A stretch of DNA of 27,521 nucleotides from Aliicoccus persicus_A (GCA_020741755.1 DYYI01000047.1:1-27521), one strand, 5' to 3'. Shown: positions 8,692 to 16,218, numbered from the stretch's first letter. Notes: generated by a model not told the origin, from the letters alone. Translations and numbers: made by a program.

Positions 8692-11600
8692 TTAATTTAA
8701 CTCTTCAGTGATACTAACGTCAGTTGGTACCTCTTCGTCTGTTGAAATTTCAACTTCACTTGGCTCAATATCTTCAGGGTCACGAAGAATAATTTCTTTA
8801 TCATTTTCATCCATAATATTGACGTCTAATCCTAAGCTTTGAAGCTCTTTCATCAATACGCGGAATGATTCTGGAACACCTGGTTGTGGAACGTTTTCAC
8901 CTTTAACAATTGCCTCATATGTTTTCACACGACCGACAGTGTCGTCTGATTTAACTGTTAAGATCTCTTGTAATGTATATGCAGCACCATATGCTTCAAG
9001 TGCCCATACTTCCATCTCACCGAAGCGCTGACCACCGAATTGTGCTTTACCACCAAGTGGCTGTTGCGTAACGAGTGAGTATGGTCCAGTTGAACGCGCA
9101 TGGAGTTTATCGTCTACCATGTGAGCGAGTTTCAACATGTACATTACGCCGACAGAAATACGGTTTTCAAACGGCTCACCTGTACGACCATCATATAGGA
9201 CAGTTTTACCATCGCGTGCTAAACCTGCTTCTTCCATCGTGTTCCAAACATCTTCTTCATTTGCACCATCGAATACTGGCGATGCCATGCGCACGCCTAA
9301 GCTACGCGATGCCATACCCAAGTGCATTTCTAGTACCTGACCAATATTCATACGCGACGGCACCCCAAGTGGGTTTAACATCACGTCTACCGGCGTACCA
9401 TCTGGTAAGTACGGCATATCTTCTTCAGGTAAAATTCTTGAGATAACACCTTTGTTACCGTGACGACCACACATCTTATCCCCAACAGAAATCTTTCTCT
9501 TCTGAACGATGTAAACGCGTACGAGTTGGTTTACACCTGGAGATAACTCGTCACCATCTTCACGATTGAAGACTTTAACATCTAGGACGATACCGCCTGC
9601 ACCGTGTGGTACACGGAGTGATGTATCGCGCACTTCACGTGCTTTCTCACCGAAAATAGCATGTAATAAGCGCTCTTCGGCTGTTAATTCAGTAACACCT
9701 TTAGGCGTTACTTTACCAACTAAGATGTCGCCATCTTTAACTTCAGCACCTGTGAACACGATACCGCGATCATCCAGTTGCTTCGTCGCATTTTCAGAAA
9801 CATTCGGGATATCACGTGTAATCTCTTCTGGTCCAAGTTTAGTATCACGAGACTCTGATTCGTATTCTTCAATATGAATCGATGTATATACATCATCTTT
9901 AACTAATCGTTCGCTCATGATTACAGCATCTTCATAGTTGTAACCGTCCCAAGTCATGAATGCAACAACTGGGTTACGACCGAGTGCCATTTCCCCTTGT
10001 TCCATTGACGGACCATCGGCTAAAATTTCTTTCTTATCAACCGTGTCACCTTTTGAGACAATTGGTTTTTGGTTATAACATGTTCCAGAGTTAGAACGTA
10101 CGAATTTCGATAATTTGTAAACATCAAGTTCTGTTTCTACTTCTTTACCATTACGCTTTTCTAAACGACGCACGCGAATTTCTTTTGCCTCAACGTGTTC
10201 AACAATTCCACGATGTTGTGCAATGACAGCAGCACCAGAATCACGCGCTGCGATGTGTTCCATACCTGTACCGACAAGCGGTGCTTCTGGGATCAACAAC
10301 GGCACAGCTTGACGTTGCATGTTTGCACCCATCAGTGCACGGTTCGCATCGTCATTCTCTAAGAATGGGATACAAGCTGTCGCAGCTGACACGACTTGTT
10401 TTGGCGAAACATCCATGTAGTCCATGCGTTCTCTCGGCATCTTCGTGTTGTTACCTCGGAAGCGACAGATAATTTCATCATTAACAAAATTGCCATCTTC
10501 ATCTAAGATTGCGTTTGCCTGTGCAACAACATAGTTGTCTTCTTCGTCCGAAGTCAGATAATCAATCTCATTTGTCACGCGATTCGTTTCAGGATCGACA
10601 CGACGATACGGCGTTTCAATGAAACCGAAGTCGTTTACTCTCGCGAAACTTGATAACGTATTGATCAGTCCGATGTTTGGACCCTCCGGCGTTTCAATTG
10701 GACACATACGGCCGTAGTGTGAGTAGTGTACATCTCGCACTTCCATACCTGCACGTTCACGCGTTAAACCACCTGGCCCTAATGCAGATAGACGACGCTT
10801 ATGCGTTAATTCTGCAAGTGGGTTGGTCTGATCCATGAACTGTGATAACTGAGACGATCCAAAGAATTCTTTAATCGAAGCAATTACAGGACGGATGTTA
10901 ATCAATTGTTGCGGTGTGAATGAATCTGTATCTTGGATTGTCATACGCTCACGCACAACACGTTCCATACGAGAAAGACCAATTCTGAATTGGTTTTGTA
11001 ACAATTCACCGACAGAGCGCAAACGTCTGTTACCTAAGTGGTCGATATCATCTGTATGTCCAACACCATAGAGTAAGTTAAAGAAATAACTCATTGATGC
11101 GATGATATCTGAAGGCGTAATTGACTTCATCTCTAAGTCAGGGAATGCGTTTCCGATGATGACTGTTGTTTTATCTTCTTCGTTTTGTGCTTTTACTTTA
11201 ATTGATTGAACTTCTACCGGTTCGTCAAGAAGTCCTTTTTCTAAGTGGTAAGTTTGCAGATTTGCAGTTGATTCTAATTGTTCTAAAATATCATCGAGTG
11301 TACGACGGTCGATTGTAGATCCTTCTTCAGCGATAATTTCGCCAGTTTCAGTATCAACAATATTCTCTGCTAACACTTGGTTGAATAATCTGTTTTTCAA
11401 ATGTAACTTCTTGTTCATTTTGTAACGTCCTACTGACGCTAAGTCATAGCGTTTCGGATCGAAAAATCTAGAGTGTAGTAAGTTACGTGCGTTATCTACC
11501 GTCGGTGGCTCACCTGGACGTAGTCGCTCGTAAATTTCAAGAAGTGCTTGATCCACAGTTTCAGTCGAATCCTTATCCAATGTGTTACGCACATATTCAT

Positions 11601-12237
11601 TATCACCAAGTATATTGATGATATCTTGGTCCGTATCAAACCCTAGTGCACGTAACAATACGGTAATTGGTAATTTACGCGTGCGGTCAATACGTACATA
11701 TACGATGTCTTTTGCATCGATCTCATACTCTAACCACGCACCACGATTCGGGATGATTGTTGCGCCATAGCCAAGTTTTCCATTCTTCTCGATTTTTTCT
11801 GAATAGTAAACGGAAGGGCTTCGTACAAGCTGTGAAACGATAACACGCTCTGCACCATTGATAATAAACGTACCTTTGTCCGTCATCAGTGGGAAGTCAC
11901 CCATGAATACTTCTTGCTCTTTAACTTCACCTGTCTCTTTAATTACTAATCTAACTTTCACACGTAATGGAGCAGAATACGTTGCATCATGGTTTTTTGC
12001 TTCATCTTCGTCATACTTCGGTTCACCTAACTTGTAATCCACAAATTCAAGCGATAAATTCCCAGCAAAGTTTTCAACTGGTGAAATGTCTCTAAACATT
12101 TCAAGTAGACCTTTTTCTAAAAACCATTCGTAAGAGTTCGTTTGGATTTCGATTAAGTTAGGTAGCTCTAACTTCTCTTCAATCCTTGCGTAGCTTCTGC
12201 GTTTAGCGTGCTTTCCATATTGAATCATTTGACTCAT
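8692..12237 (-). CDS. rpoB: RNA polymerase beta subunit
   Basis: Beta is the second large polymerase subunit and the rifampicin target. I take the start as ATG reading MSQMIQYGKHAKRRSYARI, after AGGGGTGGAT, giving 1181 residues; a further 31 in-frame residues upstream are leader sequence, not protein. The beta-lobe and fork regions are intact. The rifampicin region reads GSSQLSQFMDQTNPLAEL then THKRRLSALGPGG and matches the wild-type Bacillus sequence. The C-terminal part holds KMCGRHGNKGVISRILPEED and GGKAQFGGQRFGEMEVWALE, which contacts beta'. The tail is acidic. It has its own promoter and a long leader and is followed closely by rpoC. Confidence 0.99.
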   Translation of the reverse strand: MSQMIQYGKHAKRRSYARIEEKLELPNLIEIQTNSYEWFLEKGLLEMFRDISPVENFAGNLSLEFVDYKLGEPKYDEDEAKNHDATYSAPLRVKVRLVIKETGEVKEQEVFMGDFPLMTDKGTFIINGAERVIVSQLVRSPSVYYSEKIEKNGKLGYGATIIPNRGAWLEYEIDAKDIVYVRIDRTRKLPITVLLRALGFDTDQDIINILGDNEYVRNTLDKDSTETVDQALLEIYERLRPGEPPTVDNARNLLHSRFFDPKRYDLASVGRYKMNKKLHLKNRLFNQVLAENIVDTETGEIIAEEGSTIDRRTLDDILEQLESTANLQTYHLEKGLLDEPVEVQSIKVKAQNEEDKTTVIIGNAFPDLEMKSITPSDIIASMSYFFNLLYGVGHTDDIDHLGNRRLRSVGELLQNQFRIGLSRMERVVRERMTIQDTDSFTPQQLINIRPVIASIKEFFGSSQLSQFMDQTNPLAELTHKRRLSALGPGGLTRERAGMEVRDVHYSHYGRMCPIETPEGPNIGLINTLSSFARVNDFGFIETPYRRVDPETNRVTNEIDYLTSDEEDNYVVAQANAILDEDGNFVNDEIICRFRGNNTKMPRERMDYMDVSPKQVVSAATACIPFLENDDANRALMGANMQRQAVPLLIPEAPLVGTGMEHIAARDSGAAVIAQHRGIVEHVEAKEIRVRRLEKRNGKEVETELDVYKLSKFVRSNSGTCYNQKPIVSKGDTVDKKEILADGPSMEQGEMALGRNPVVAFMTWDGYNYEDAVIMSERLVKDDVYTSIHIEEYESESRDTKLGPEEITRDIPNVSENATKQLDDRGIVFTGAEVKDGDILVGKVTPKGVTELTAEERLLHAIFGEKAREVRDTSLRVPHGAGGIVLDVKVFNREDGDELSPGVNQLVRVYIVQKRKISVGDKMCGRHGNKGVISRILPEEDMPYLPDGTPVDVMLNPLGVPSRMNIGQVLEMHLGMASRSLGVRMASPVFDGANEEDVWNTMEEAGLARDGKTVLYDGRTGEPFENRISVGVMYMLKLAHMVDDKLHARSTGPYSLVTQQPLGGKAQFGGQRFGEMEVWALEAYGAAYTLQEILTVKSDDTVGRVKTYEAIVKGENVPQPGVPESFRVLMKELQSLGLDVNIMDENDKEIILRDPEDIEPSEVEISTDEEVPTDVSITEELN

Positions 12238-12425
12238 CGACAGATCCACCCCTAAAAAATTTTCAGTAAAACACTTGTGGTAATATATTGTGAGTAAGTA
12301 AAAAGACAAAAAGAAAACGGAATCATGCAATCATCACGAACCCCATTTTCTATTAAATTACAATATATACGCACAATCCTCCAACATATACTCTAAAAAA
12401 TTGCATACGCATCGGAATTATATTT
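12238..12425 (-). other. Long untranslated leader of rpoB
   Basis: From the predicted start of transcription to the rpoB ATG there are nearly 190 bases with no convincing gene. The leader is AT-rich; an open in-frame stretch precedes rpoB but has no ribosome site. I see no clear terminator or known riboswitch in it. A leader of this length leaves room for control of beta synthesis, but nothing I can read proves it. Confidence 0.5.
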
Positions 12426-12431
12426 TTACAT

Positions 12432-12461
12432 TCTATAACTATATCATCTTCCATTTGTCAA
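12432..12461 (-). promoter_or_regulatory. Sigma-A promoter of rpoBC
   Basis: Perfect -35 TTGACA (12456-12461); -10 either TATAGA (12432-12437, spacer 18) or TTATAG (12433-12438, spacer 17). It lies just after the rsmC-like gene and gives rpoBC its own transcription start. Confidence 0.78.
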
Positions 12462-12489
12462 GTCAATTATCAAAACTTACTCATTTTGA

Positions 12490-13074
12490 TTATTTTTTTG
12501 CCGATAAAATATAGTAACCTTTTGATTTTGCAAGAACAGAAACATTCCCAAACTTCGCATCAATTGCTTTCTTATATGAAGGCATGCCTTGCTTCTTCTG
12601 AACGACCATAAAAAACACACCATTTTCATGCAGGCGATTAAATCCATCTTCAATAATCTCAAGTACGACAGTCTTACCCGCTCTAAACGGTGGATTCGTA
12701 ACATATAGATCAGCCGTGATATCAGATGCATTGTAATCGTCACGCACCATCGTCGTCACTGTATGGTGTTTATCGTTTTTGTTTGTGAGTTCCAATGCAT
12801 TGATATTTACATCGACCGCTGTCCCTTGAATACCAAGCTGATCGGCAAGCACAACGGATATCACACCATATCCTGAACCCATATCGATAAAATTTTCCAC
12901 TGCTGGTTGTTCACCCAATATCGTTTCGATTAACAGGTTTGTACCAAAATCGACGCCGCCACGTGAAAATACACCCGCATCTGTTGTGAATGTGTATGAT
13001 TTATTATTTATATCGTACGTAATCGTTTGATAATCATGTTCATGCACATCGTTTGTATAGTAATGAGGCATCAT
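12490..13074 (-). CDS. RsmC-like rRNA small-subunit methyltransferase
   Basis: The 194-residue product is a class I S-adenosylmethionine methyltransferase of the RsmC/YbxB type, which modify the exocyclic amine of a guanine in 16S rRNA. Motif I reads DMGSGYGVISVVLADQ (about residues 62-77), and the catalytic motif IV reads VTNPPFRAGK (about 129-138). The N terminus (YYTNDVHEHDYQTITYDI) and VFSRGGVDFGTNLL match YbxB proteins found between rplL and rpoB across Firmicutes. Two ATG codons stand together at the start; the second (13071) is better spaced from AGAGGG. The gene lies after the rplL terminator and before the rpoB promoter. I see no convincing promoter of its own, so it probably depends on read-through. 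The exact methylated base is inferred from the family. Confidence 0.88.
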   Translation of the reverse strand: MMPHYYTNDVHEHDYQTITYDINNKSYTFTTDAGVFSRGGVDFGTNLLIETILGEQPAVENFIDMGSGYGVISVVLADQLGIQGTAVDVNINALELTNKNDKHHTVTTMVRDDYNASDITADLYVTNPPFRAGKTVVLEIIEDGFNRLHENGVFFMVVQKKQGMPSYKKAIDAKFGNVSVLAKSKGYYILSAKK

Positions 13075-13135
13075 GCGTCCCTCTTTCTTTTTATGATTGA
13101 AAAGACAAAATCAAAAGGTTCTATATATTTATAAC

Positions 13136-13168
13136 AAGAAAAAGGCCGGAGCATTCAGCTCTGGCCTT
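13136..13168 (-). terminator. Intrinsic terminator after rplL
   Basis: Arms 13142-13152 and 13158-13168 (AAGGCCGGAGC with one wobble pair) form an 11-bp GC-rich stem with a five-base loop; the minus-strand RNA continues into a U-rich run. It starts 18 bases past the rplL stop codon. It probably terminates part of the rplJL transcripts and lets some reach the methyltransferase gene. Confidence 0.85.
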
Positions 13169-13185
13169 CTGGCAAAAGGCAGAAA

Positions 13186-13545
13186 TTATTTTAATTCTAC
13201 TTTTGCTCCAACTTCTTCTAATTTTTCTTTTACTTCGTTAGCTTCAGCTTCTGGTAAAGCTTCTTTGATAACTTTTGGTGCTTCGTCAACTAATGCTTTT
13301 GCTTCTTTCAAGCCAAGGCCAGTTACTTCACGAACAACTTTAATAACTTTGATCTTAGATGCACCTGCATCAACTAATTCTACGTCGAAGTCTGTTTTCT
13401 CTTCAACAGCAGCTTCTCCGCCACCTGCAGCAGCAACTGGTGCAGCAGCAGTAACACCAAATTCTTCTTCAATAGCTTTAACTAAATCGTTTAATTCTAA
13501 AACTGACATTTCTTTAATCATTTCAATGATTTTCTCGTTTGACAT
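13186..13545 (-). CDS. rplL: 50S ribosomal protein L7/L12
   Basis: L7/L12 forms the flexible stalk of the large subunit, in several copies on L10, and recruits the translational GTPases. The product has 119 residues from ATG reading MSNEKIIEMIKEM; the preceding ATGGAGGAAATAGAC supplies the ribosome site, so the five-residue longer reading is rejected. Visible parts are the helical dimerisation domain (1-30), an Ala/Gly-rich hinge (AAAPVAAAGGGEAAVEE, about 37-53) and the C-terminal domain with KIKVIKVVREVTGLGLKEAK. The chain is very acidic, as usual. It follows rplJ by 56 bases and ends at an intrinsic terminator. Confidence 0.98.
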   Translation of the reverse strand: MSNEKIIEMIKEMSVLELNDLVKAIEEEFGVTAAAPVAAAGGGEAAVEEKTDFDVELVDAGASKIKVIKVVREVTGLGLKEAKALVDEAPKVIKEALPEAEANEVKEKLEEVGAKVELK

Positions 13546-13601
13546 GTCTATTTCCTCCATTAATTTTATAATTTTTTTACGCGATACCTTCTAAGTGACA
13601 A

Positions 13602-14102
13602 TTAACCTTCAGTATTTTCTTTTTCTTCACCGATTGCTTTAACTGCATAAGCGAAGTTGCGAACTGGCGCTTGTAATACTGATAATAGCATTGATACAAG
13701 ACCGTCTTTTGATGGTAATGTAGCGATTGCTTTAACGTCTTCAACTGGTGCGTAGACACCTTCAAGAACACCTGCTTTAATTTCTAAAGCTTCATGATCT
13801 TTCGAGAAAGTGTGAAGCACTTTAGCTGGTGCAATTACATCTGATTCACAGAATGCAATCGCGTTTGGACCTGTTAAGAATTCGTTTAACTCAGTTAAAC
13901 CTGCATTCTCGACAGCGCGACGCGTTAAAGTATTTTTGTATACTTTGAATTCTACGCCGTTATCACGCAATTGTTTACGTAACTCAGTCACTTCAGAAAC
14001 TTTAAGTCCGCGGTAGTCAACGACGACGACTGACATAGAGTTCTTTAGTTTGTCTGTAATTTCTTGAACAACTTGTTCTTTAGCATTTCTAATCTCTGAC
14101 AC
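13602..14102 (-). CDS. rplJ: 50S ribosomal protein L10
   Basis: L10 anchors the L7/L12 dimers to 23S rRNA at the base of the stalk and represses its own operon. I chose the GTG start at 14102, seven bases after GGAGG, giving 166 residues, the same length as in S. aureus. A longer open reading of 210 residues runs back through the L10 leader and its terminator and is not real protein. The sequence MSEIRNAKEQVVQE, VVDYRGLKVSEVTELRKQLR and the end SMLLSVLQAPVRNFAYAVKA are standard L10. It is the first gene of a two-gene rplJ-rplL unit with its own promoter and leader. Confidence 0.97.
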   Translation of the reverse strand: MSEIRNAKEQVVQEITDKLKNSMSVVVVDYRGLKVSEVTELRKQLRDNGVEFKVYKNTLTRRAVENAGLTELNEFLTGPNAIAFCESDVIAPAKVLHTFSKDHEALEIKAGVLEGVYAPVEDVKAIATLPSKDGLVSMLLSVLQAPVRNFAYAVKAIGEEKENTEG

Positions 14103-14268
14103 TGTAACACCTCCATAATGATAGTTCGGTGCAATAAAAAAAGCACCTTTTACCCATGGCAAAAAGTGCTTGAATATAGATATTAATATATCTCCGCTCA
14201 AGTCTTTACATGCCTCGGTAGGATGATTAAGCACTCGGCCCCTACTGTCTTAGGTAATATAAATCACA
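14103..14268 (-). promoter_or_regulatory. L10 leader (autoregulatory mRNA structure)
   Basis: The 5' untranslated RNA of rplJ has the layout of the conserved L10 leader of Firmicutes. A helix pairs GTAGG (14218-14222) with CCTAC (14241-14245), next to CCTACCGAGGCATG on the minus strand, the region expected to bind the L10-L12 complex. A second hairpin centred on the palindrome AGATATATTAATATCT follows, and its 3' side (TCAAG) shares bases with the start of the terminator stem. L10 binding would be expected to favour the terminator. The family call rests on recalled patterns and position. Confidence 0.85.
14136..14171 (-). terminator. Attenuator terminator in the L10 leader
   Basis: On the minus-strand RNA, AAGCACTTTTTGCC pairs with GGTAAAAGGTGCTT as 14 pairs, two of them G-U wobbles, and is followed by seven U. 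The wobbles become mismatches on the plus strand, so the element works in one direction only. It lies about 34 bases before the rplJ GTG, as expected for a regulated attenuator. Confidence 0.88.
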
Positions 14269-14300
14269 TTCGTCATAATATCATACGTATGACGAATGTG
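14265..14300 (-). repeat. Perfect 13-bp inverted repeat over the rplJ promoter
   Basis: CACATTCGTCATA (14265-14277) is repeated exactly in inverse order at 14288-14300, with a 10-base centre. It is not followed by a T tract on the minus strand and it encloses the -10 box and part of the -35 box of the rplJ promoter. It may be an operator for a dimeric regulator, or a hairpin in transcripts reading through from rplA. Confidence 0.85.
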
Positions 14301-14304
14301 TCAA
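14275..14304 (-). promoter_or_regulatory. Sigma-A promoter of rplJL
   Basis: Perfect -35 TTGACA (14299-14304), 18-base spacer, -10 TATTAT (14275-14280), beginning just after the rplA stop. It places the transcription start inside the inner (low-coordinate) arm of the inverted repeat, upstream of the L10 leader. Confidence 0.82.
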
Positions 14305-14312
14305 TATTAATT

Positions 14313-15014
14313 TTAAAGTGCTGCTCTTACTTCGTTTAAGTCTACTTTGATACCAGGACCCATCGTTGTAGAAAGTGTCACTGATTTGAAGTAAACACCT
14401 TTAGATGAAGCTGGTTTAGCTTTAGCAAGCTGTTCATTTAATGCACGGAAGTTTTCAACAAGTTTGTCAGCATCGAACGATACTTTACCAATTGCTGAAT
14501 GTACAATACCTGCTTCTTCAGCACGGTATTCAACTTTACCTGCTTTGATTTCTTCAACTGCTTTCGCAACGTCCATTGTAACCGTTCCTGTCTTAGGGTT
14601 AGGCATTAAACCTTTCGGTCCTAATACACGACCTAAACGACCGACTTGGCCCATCATGTCAGGTGTTGCAACGATAACATCGAAATCAAACCATCCATCA
14701 TTTATTTTAGAAATAAGTTCTTGTTCGCCTACAAAATCTGCACCTGCATCTTCTGCTTCTTTAGCTTTTTCACCTTTAGCGAATACTAATACACGTTGTG
14801 TTTTACCAGTACCGTTTGGCAATACCATCGCACCGCGGATTTGCTGGTCATTTTTACGCGTATCAATACCTAGGCGGAATGCTACTTCAACTGAAGCGTC
14901 GAAGTTAACAGTGCTTGTTTCTTTAGCAAGTTTGATCGCTTCTTCTACTGAGTAGACTTGTTCTGGATCGAACTTAGCTAAAGCTTCTTTATACTTCTTA
15001 CTTAACTTAGCCAT
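14313..15014 (-). CDS. rplA: 50S ribosomal protein L1
   Basis: L1 forms the mobile L1 stalk that helps deacylated tRNA leave the E site, and it can repress translation of its own mRNA. The product has 233 residues, close to the Bacillus length, beginning MAKLSKKYKEALAKFD. The signature region VGRLGRVLGPKGLMPNPKTGTV is intact (about residues 120-141), and the protein ends MGPGIKVDLNEVRAAL. ATG follows GGAGG by eight bases. It is 68 bases after rplK, and that gap contains a probable L1-binding motif that overlaps the ribosome-site region. Confidence 0.98.
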   Translation of the reverse strand: MAKLSKKYKEALAKFDPEQVYSVEEAIKLAKETSTVNFDASVEVAFRLGIDTRKNDQQIRGAMVLPNGTGKTQRVLVFAKGEKAKEAEDAGADFVGEQELISKINDGWFDFDVIVATPDMMGQVGRLGRVLGPKGLMPNPKTGTVTMDVAKAVEEIKAGKVEYRAEEAGIVHSAIGKVSFDADKLVENFRALNEQLAKAKPASSKGVYFKSVTLSTTMGPGIKVDLNEVRAAL

Positions 15015-15029
15015 TTAAAATTCCTCCTT

Positions 15030-15055
15030 GTGGTTTTAGCGGGTAATCCTCCCAC
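15030..15055 (-). promoter_or_regulatory. Probable L1-binding site before rplA
   Basis: Minus-strand GTGGGAGG (15048-15055) pairs through its GTGG with ACCAC (15030-15034); an asymmetric internal part lies between. The sequence resembles the L1-binding helix of 23S rRNA, which has the same GUGGGAGG and CCAC strands. The CCAC strand ends next to the rplA ribosome site (AAGGAGG), so bound L1 could block initiation. Same motif occurs before rplK. Confidence 0.72.
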
Positions 15056-15082
15056 GAAATGTATCTAATACGTTTTATATTA

Positions 15083-15508
15083 TTATTTGTCTACTGTGAA
15101 GCCCATGCTGCGTGCTGTACCTTCGACCATTCTCATAGCCGCTTCTACGTCTGCTGCATTTAGATCTTCCATCTTAGACTCAGCAATTTCACGTACTTGT
15201 GCTTCAGTTACTGTTGCAACTTTGTTTTTGTTTGGTTCACCAGATCCTTTATCGACACCGGCAGCTTTTTTAAGCAATACTGCAGCTGGTGGTGTTTTTG
15301 TGATGAAAGTAAATGAACGGTCTTCAAACACTGAAATTTCAACAGGGATAATTAAACCTGCTTGTTCTTGTGTTTTCGCGTTGAACTCTTTACAGAACCC
15401 CATGATATTAATACCCGCTTGCCCTAATGCTGGACCAACCGGCGGCGCTGGATTCGCCTTACCTGCAGGAATCTGTAACTTAACAATATTAATCACTTTT
15501 TTAGCCAC
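15083..15508 (-). CDS. rplK: 50S ribosomal protein L11
   Basis: L11 binds the GTPase-associated centre of 23S rRNA, is the thiostrepton-site protein and is needed for RelA activation. The product has 141 residues from GTG reading MAKKVINIVKLQ, eight bases after AGGAGG; an in-frame GTG three codons earlier lies inside that ribosome site. The proline-rich N-terminal stretch IPAGKANPAPPVGPALGQAG and the C-terminal rRNA-binding end (RMVEGTARSMGF) are conserved. It opens the rplK-rplA unit, with its own promoter and leader, after a terminator that follows nusG. Confidence 0.98.
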   Translation of the reverse strand: MAKKVINIVKLQIPAGKANPAPPVGPALGQAGINIMGFCKEFNAKTQEQAGLIIPVEISVFEDRSFTFITKTPPAAVLLKKAAGVDKGSGEPNKNKVATVTEAQVREIAESKMEDLNAADVEAAMRMVEGTARSMGFTVDK

Positions 15509-15535
15509 GATTCGCACCTCCTAGATTATCGTGAT

Positions 15536-15570
15536 GTGGTCATATGGATGTTGATATTTCATCCTCCCAC
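15536..15570 (-). promoter_or_regulatory. Probable L1-binding site in the rplK leader
   Basis: Minus-strand GTGGGAGG (15563-15570) with its partner ACCAC (15536-15540), enclosing GATGAAATATC, which lies where 23S rRNA has its L1-contacting loop. It is about 30 bases before the rplK start. Together with the copy before rplA it suggests separate L1 feedback on each cistron. Confidence 0.7.
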
Positions 15571-15586
15571 TCATTATCTATCGTGT

Positions 15587-15622
15587 AAAAACACAAAAGA
15601 TAGTTGGAAAATTCCAACTATC
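15587..15622 (-). terminator. Terminator between nusG and rplK
   Basis: Minus-strand GATAGTTGGAA and its perfect complement (15599-15622, two-base centre, so about 10 pairs in practice) followed by TTTTGTGTTTTT. It lies about 40 bases past nusG but just downstream of the rplK promoter -10 box, so it acts on read-through from nusG and also sits at the very 5' end of the rplK transcript. Confidence 0.75.
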
Positions 15623-15624
15623 AC

Positions 15625-15653
15625 ATATTACCACTTTTAGATTGTGTATTCAA
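15625..15653 (-). promoter_or_regulatory. Sigma-A promoter of rplKA
   Basis: -35 TTGAAT (15648-15653), 17-base spacer, -10 TAATAT (15625-15630), only nine bases after the nusG stop codon. The start of transcription would fall at the foot of the hairpin at 15599-15622. Confidence 0.72.
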
Positions 15654-15661
15654 GTTTTATT

Positions 15662-16201
15662 TTATATTTTTTCGATCTGGTCAAACTCTACTTCAACTGG
15701 TGTTTCTCGCCCAAACATTTCAACCATCACTGTCAGTTTGAAACGTTCGACATCAATTGATTTAACCTCGCCACTCTGACCACTGAATGGCCCGTCGATA
15801 ATGCTGACAACTTCACCTTGATCCACTTCGAAGTCCACTGTACGCTCTTGCATTCCCATTGACTTTAAGATGAACTTAACTTCCTCTGGTAACAGCGGGT
15901 TCGGTTTGCTACCGGCACCTTGAGAACCGACGAAGCCAGTAACTCCAGGTGTGTTGCGAACAACATACCATGACTCATCTGTCATAACGAGCTCAACAAG
16001 TACGTATCCAGGGAACGTCTTTTTGACTGCAGTCTTTTTCTTACCATCTTTAAATGTAGTTTCTTCTTTCTCAGGAACGACGACTCTGAAAATCAAATCT
16101 TGCATGTTCATAGATTCTAAACGTGCTTCTAGATTTGCCTTTACCTTATTCTCATACCCTGAGTATGTGTGGACTGCATACCATTCTTTAACCCCTGACA
16201 T
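15662..16201 (-). CDS. nusG: Transcription termination/antitermination factor NusG
   Basis: NusG binds the polymerase clamp and modulates pausing and termination; in Gram-positives it also promotes some pauses. The product has 179 residues. The NGN domain (about 5-115) opens with EWYAVHTYSGYENKVKANLE and contains KTFPGYVLVELVM. The KOW domain (about 127-179) has GEVVSIIDGPFSGQSGEVKSI. ATG is seven bases after AAAGGAG. It follows secE by 17 bases in the usual secE-nusG pair. It is followed by a promoter-terminator element that separates it from rplK. Confidence 0.98.
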   Translation of the reverse strand: MSGVKEWYAVHTYSGYENKVKANLEARLESMNMQDLIFRVVVPEKEETTFKDGKKKTAVKKTFPGYVLVELVMTDESWYVVRNTPGVTGFVGSQGAGSKPNPLLPEEVKFILKSMGMQERTVDFEVDQGEVVSIIDGPFSGQSGEVKSIDVERFKLTVMVEMFGRETPVEVEFDQIEKI

Positions 16202-16218
16202 ACTGATGCTCCTTTTAT

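Noticed and set aside
10795..10880. Thr in the rifampicin region of RpoB (MDQTNPLAEL), where S. aureus has Ala473
   Set aside because: Bacillus wild-type RpoB has Thr here, so this is natural variation and not evidence for rifampicin resistance; the other resistance positions are wild type.
12238..12330. In-frame 31-residue extension of RpoB upstream of MSQMIQ
   Set aside because: No ribosome site, unlike any RpoB N terminus, and it lies in the leader after the promoter; the internal ATG has a good site.
12461..12486. Small inverted repeat (ATCAAAA/TTTTGAT) after the rsmC-like gene as a terminator
   Set aside because: Seven AT-only pairs without a following U tract, and it runs into the rpoB promoter.
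13097..13594. Plus-strand open frame of 165 codons opposite rplL
   Set aside because: Serine/alanine-rich mirror of rplL codons with no ribosome site; the same holds for long plus-strand frames opposite rplA, rplK, rpoB and radA.
14103..14234. In-frame 44-residue extension of L10
   Set aside because: It reads through the L10 leader and its terminator; the GTG at 14102 matches the family start.
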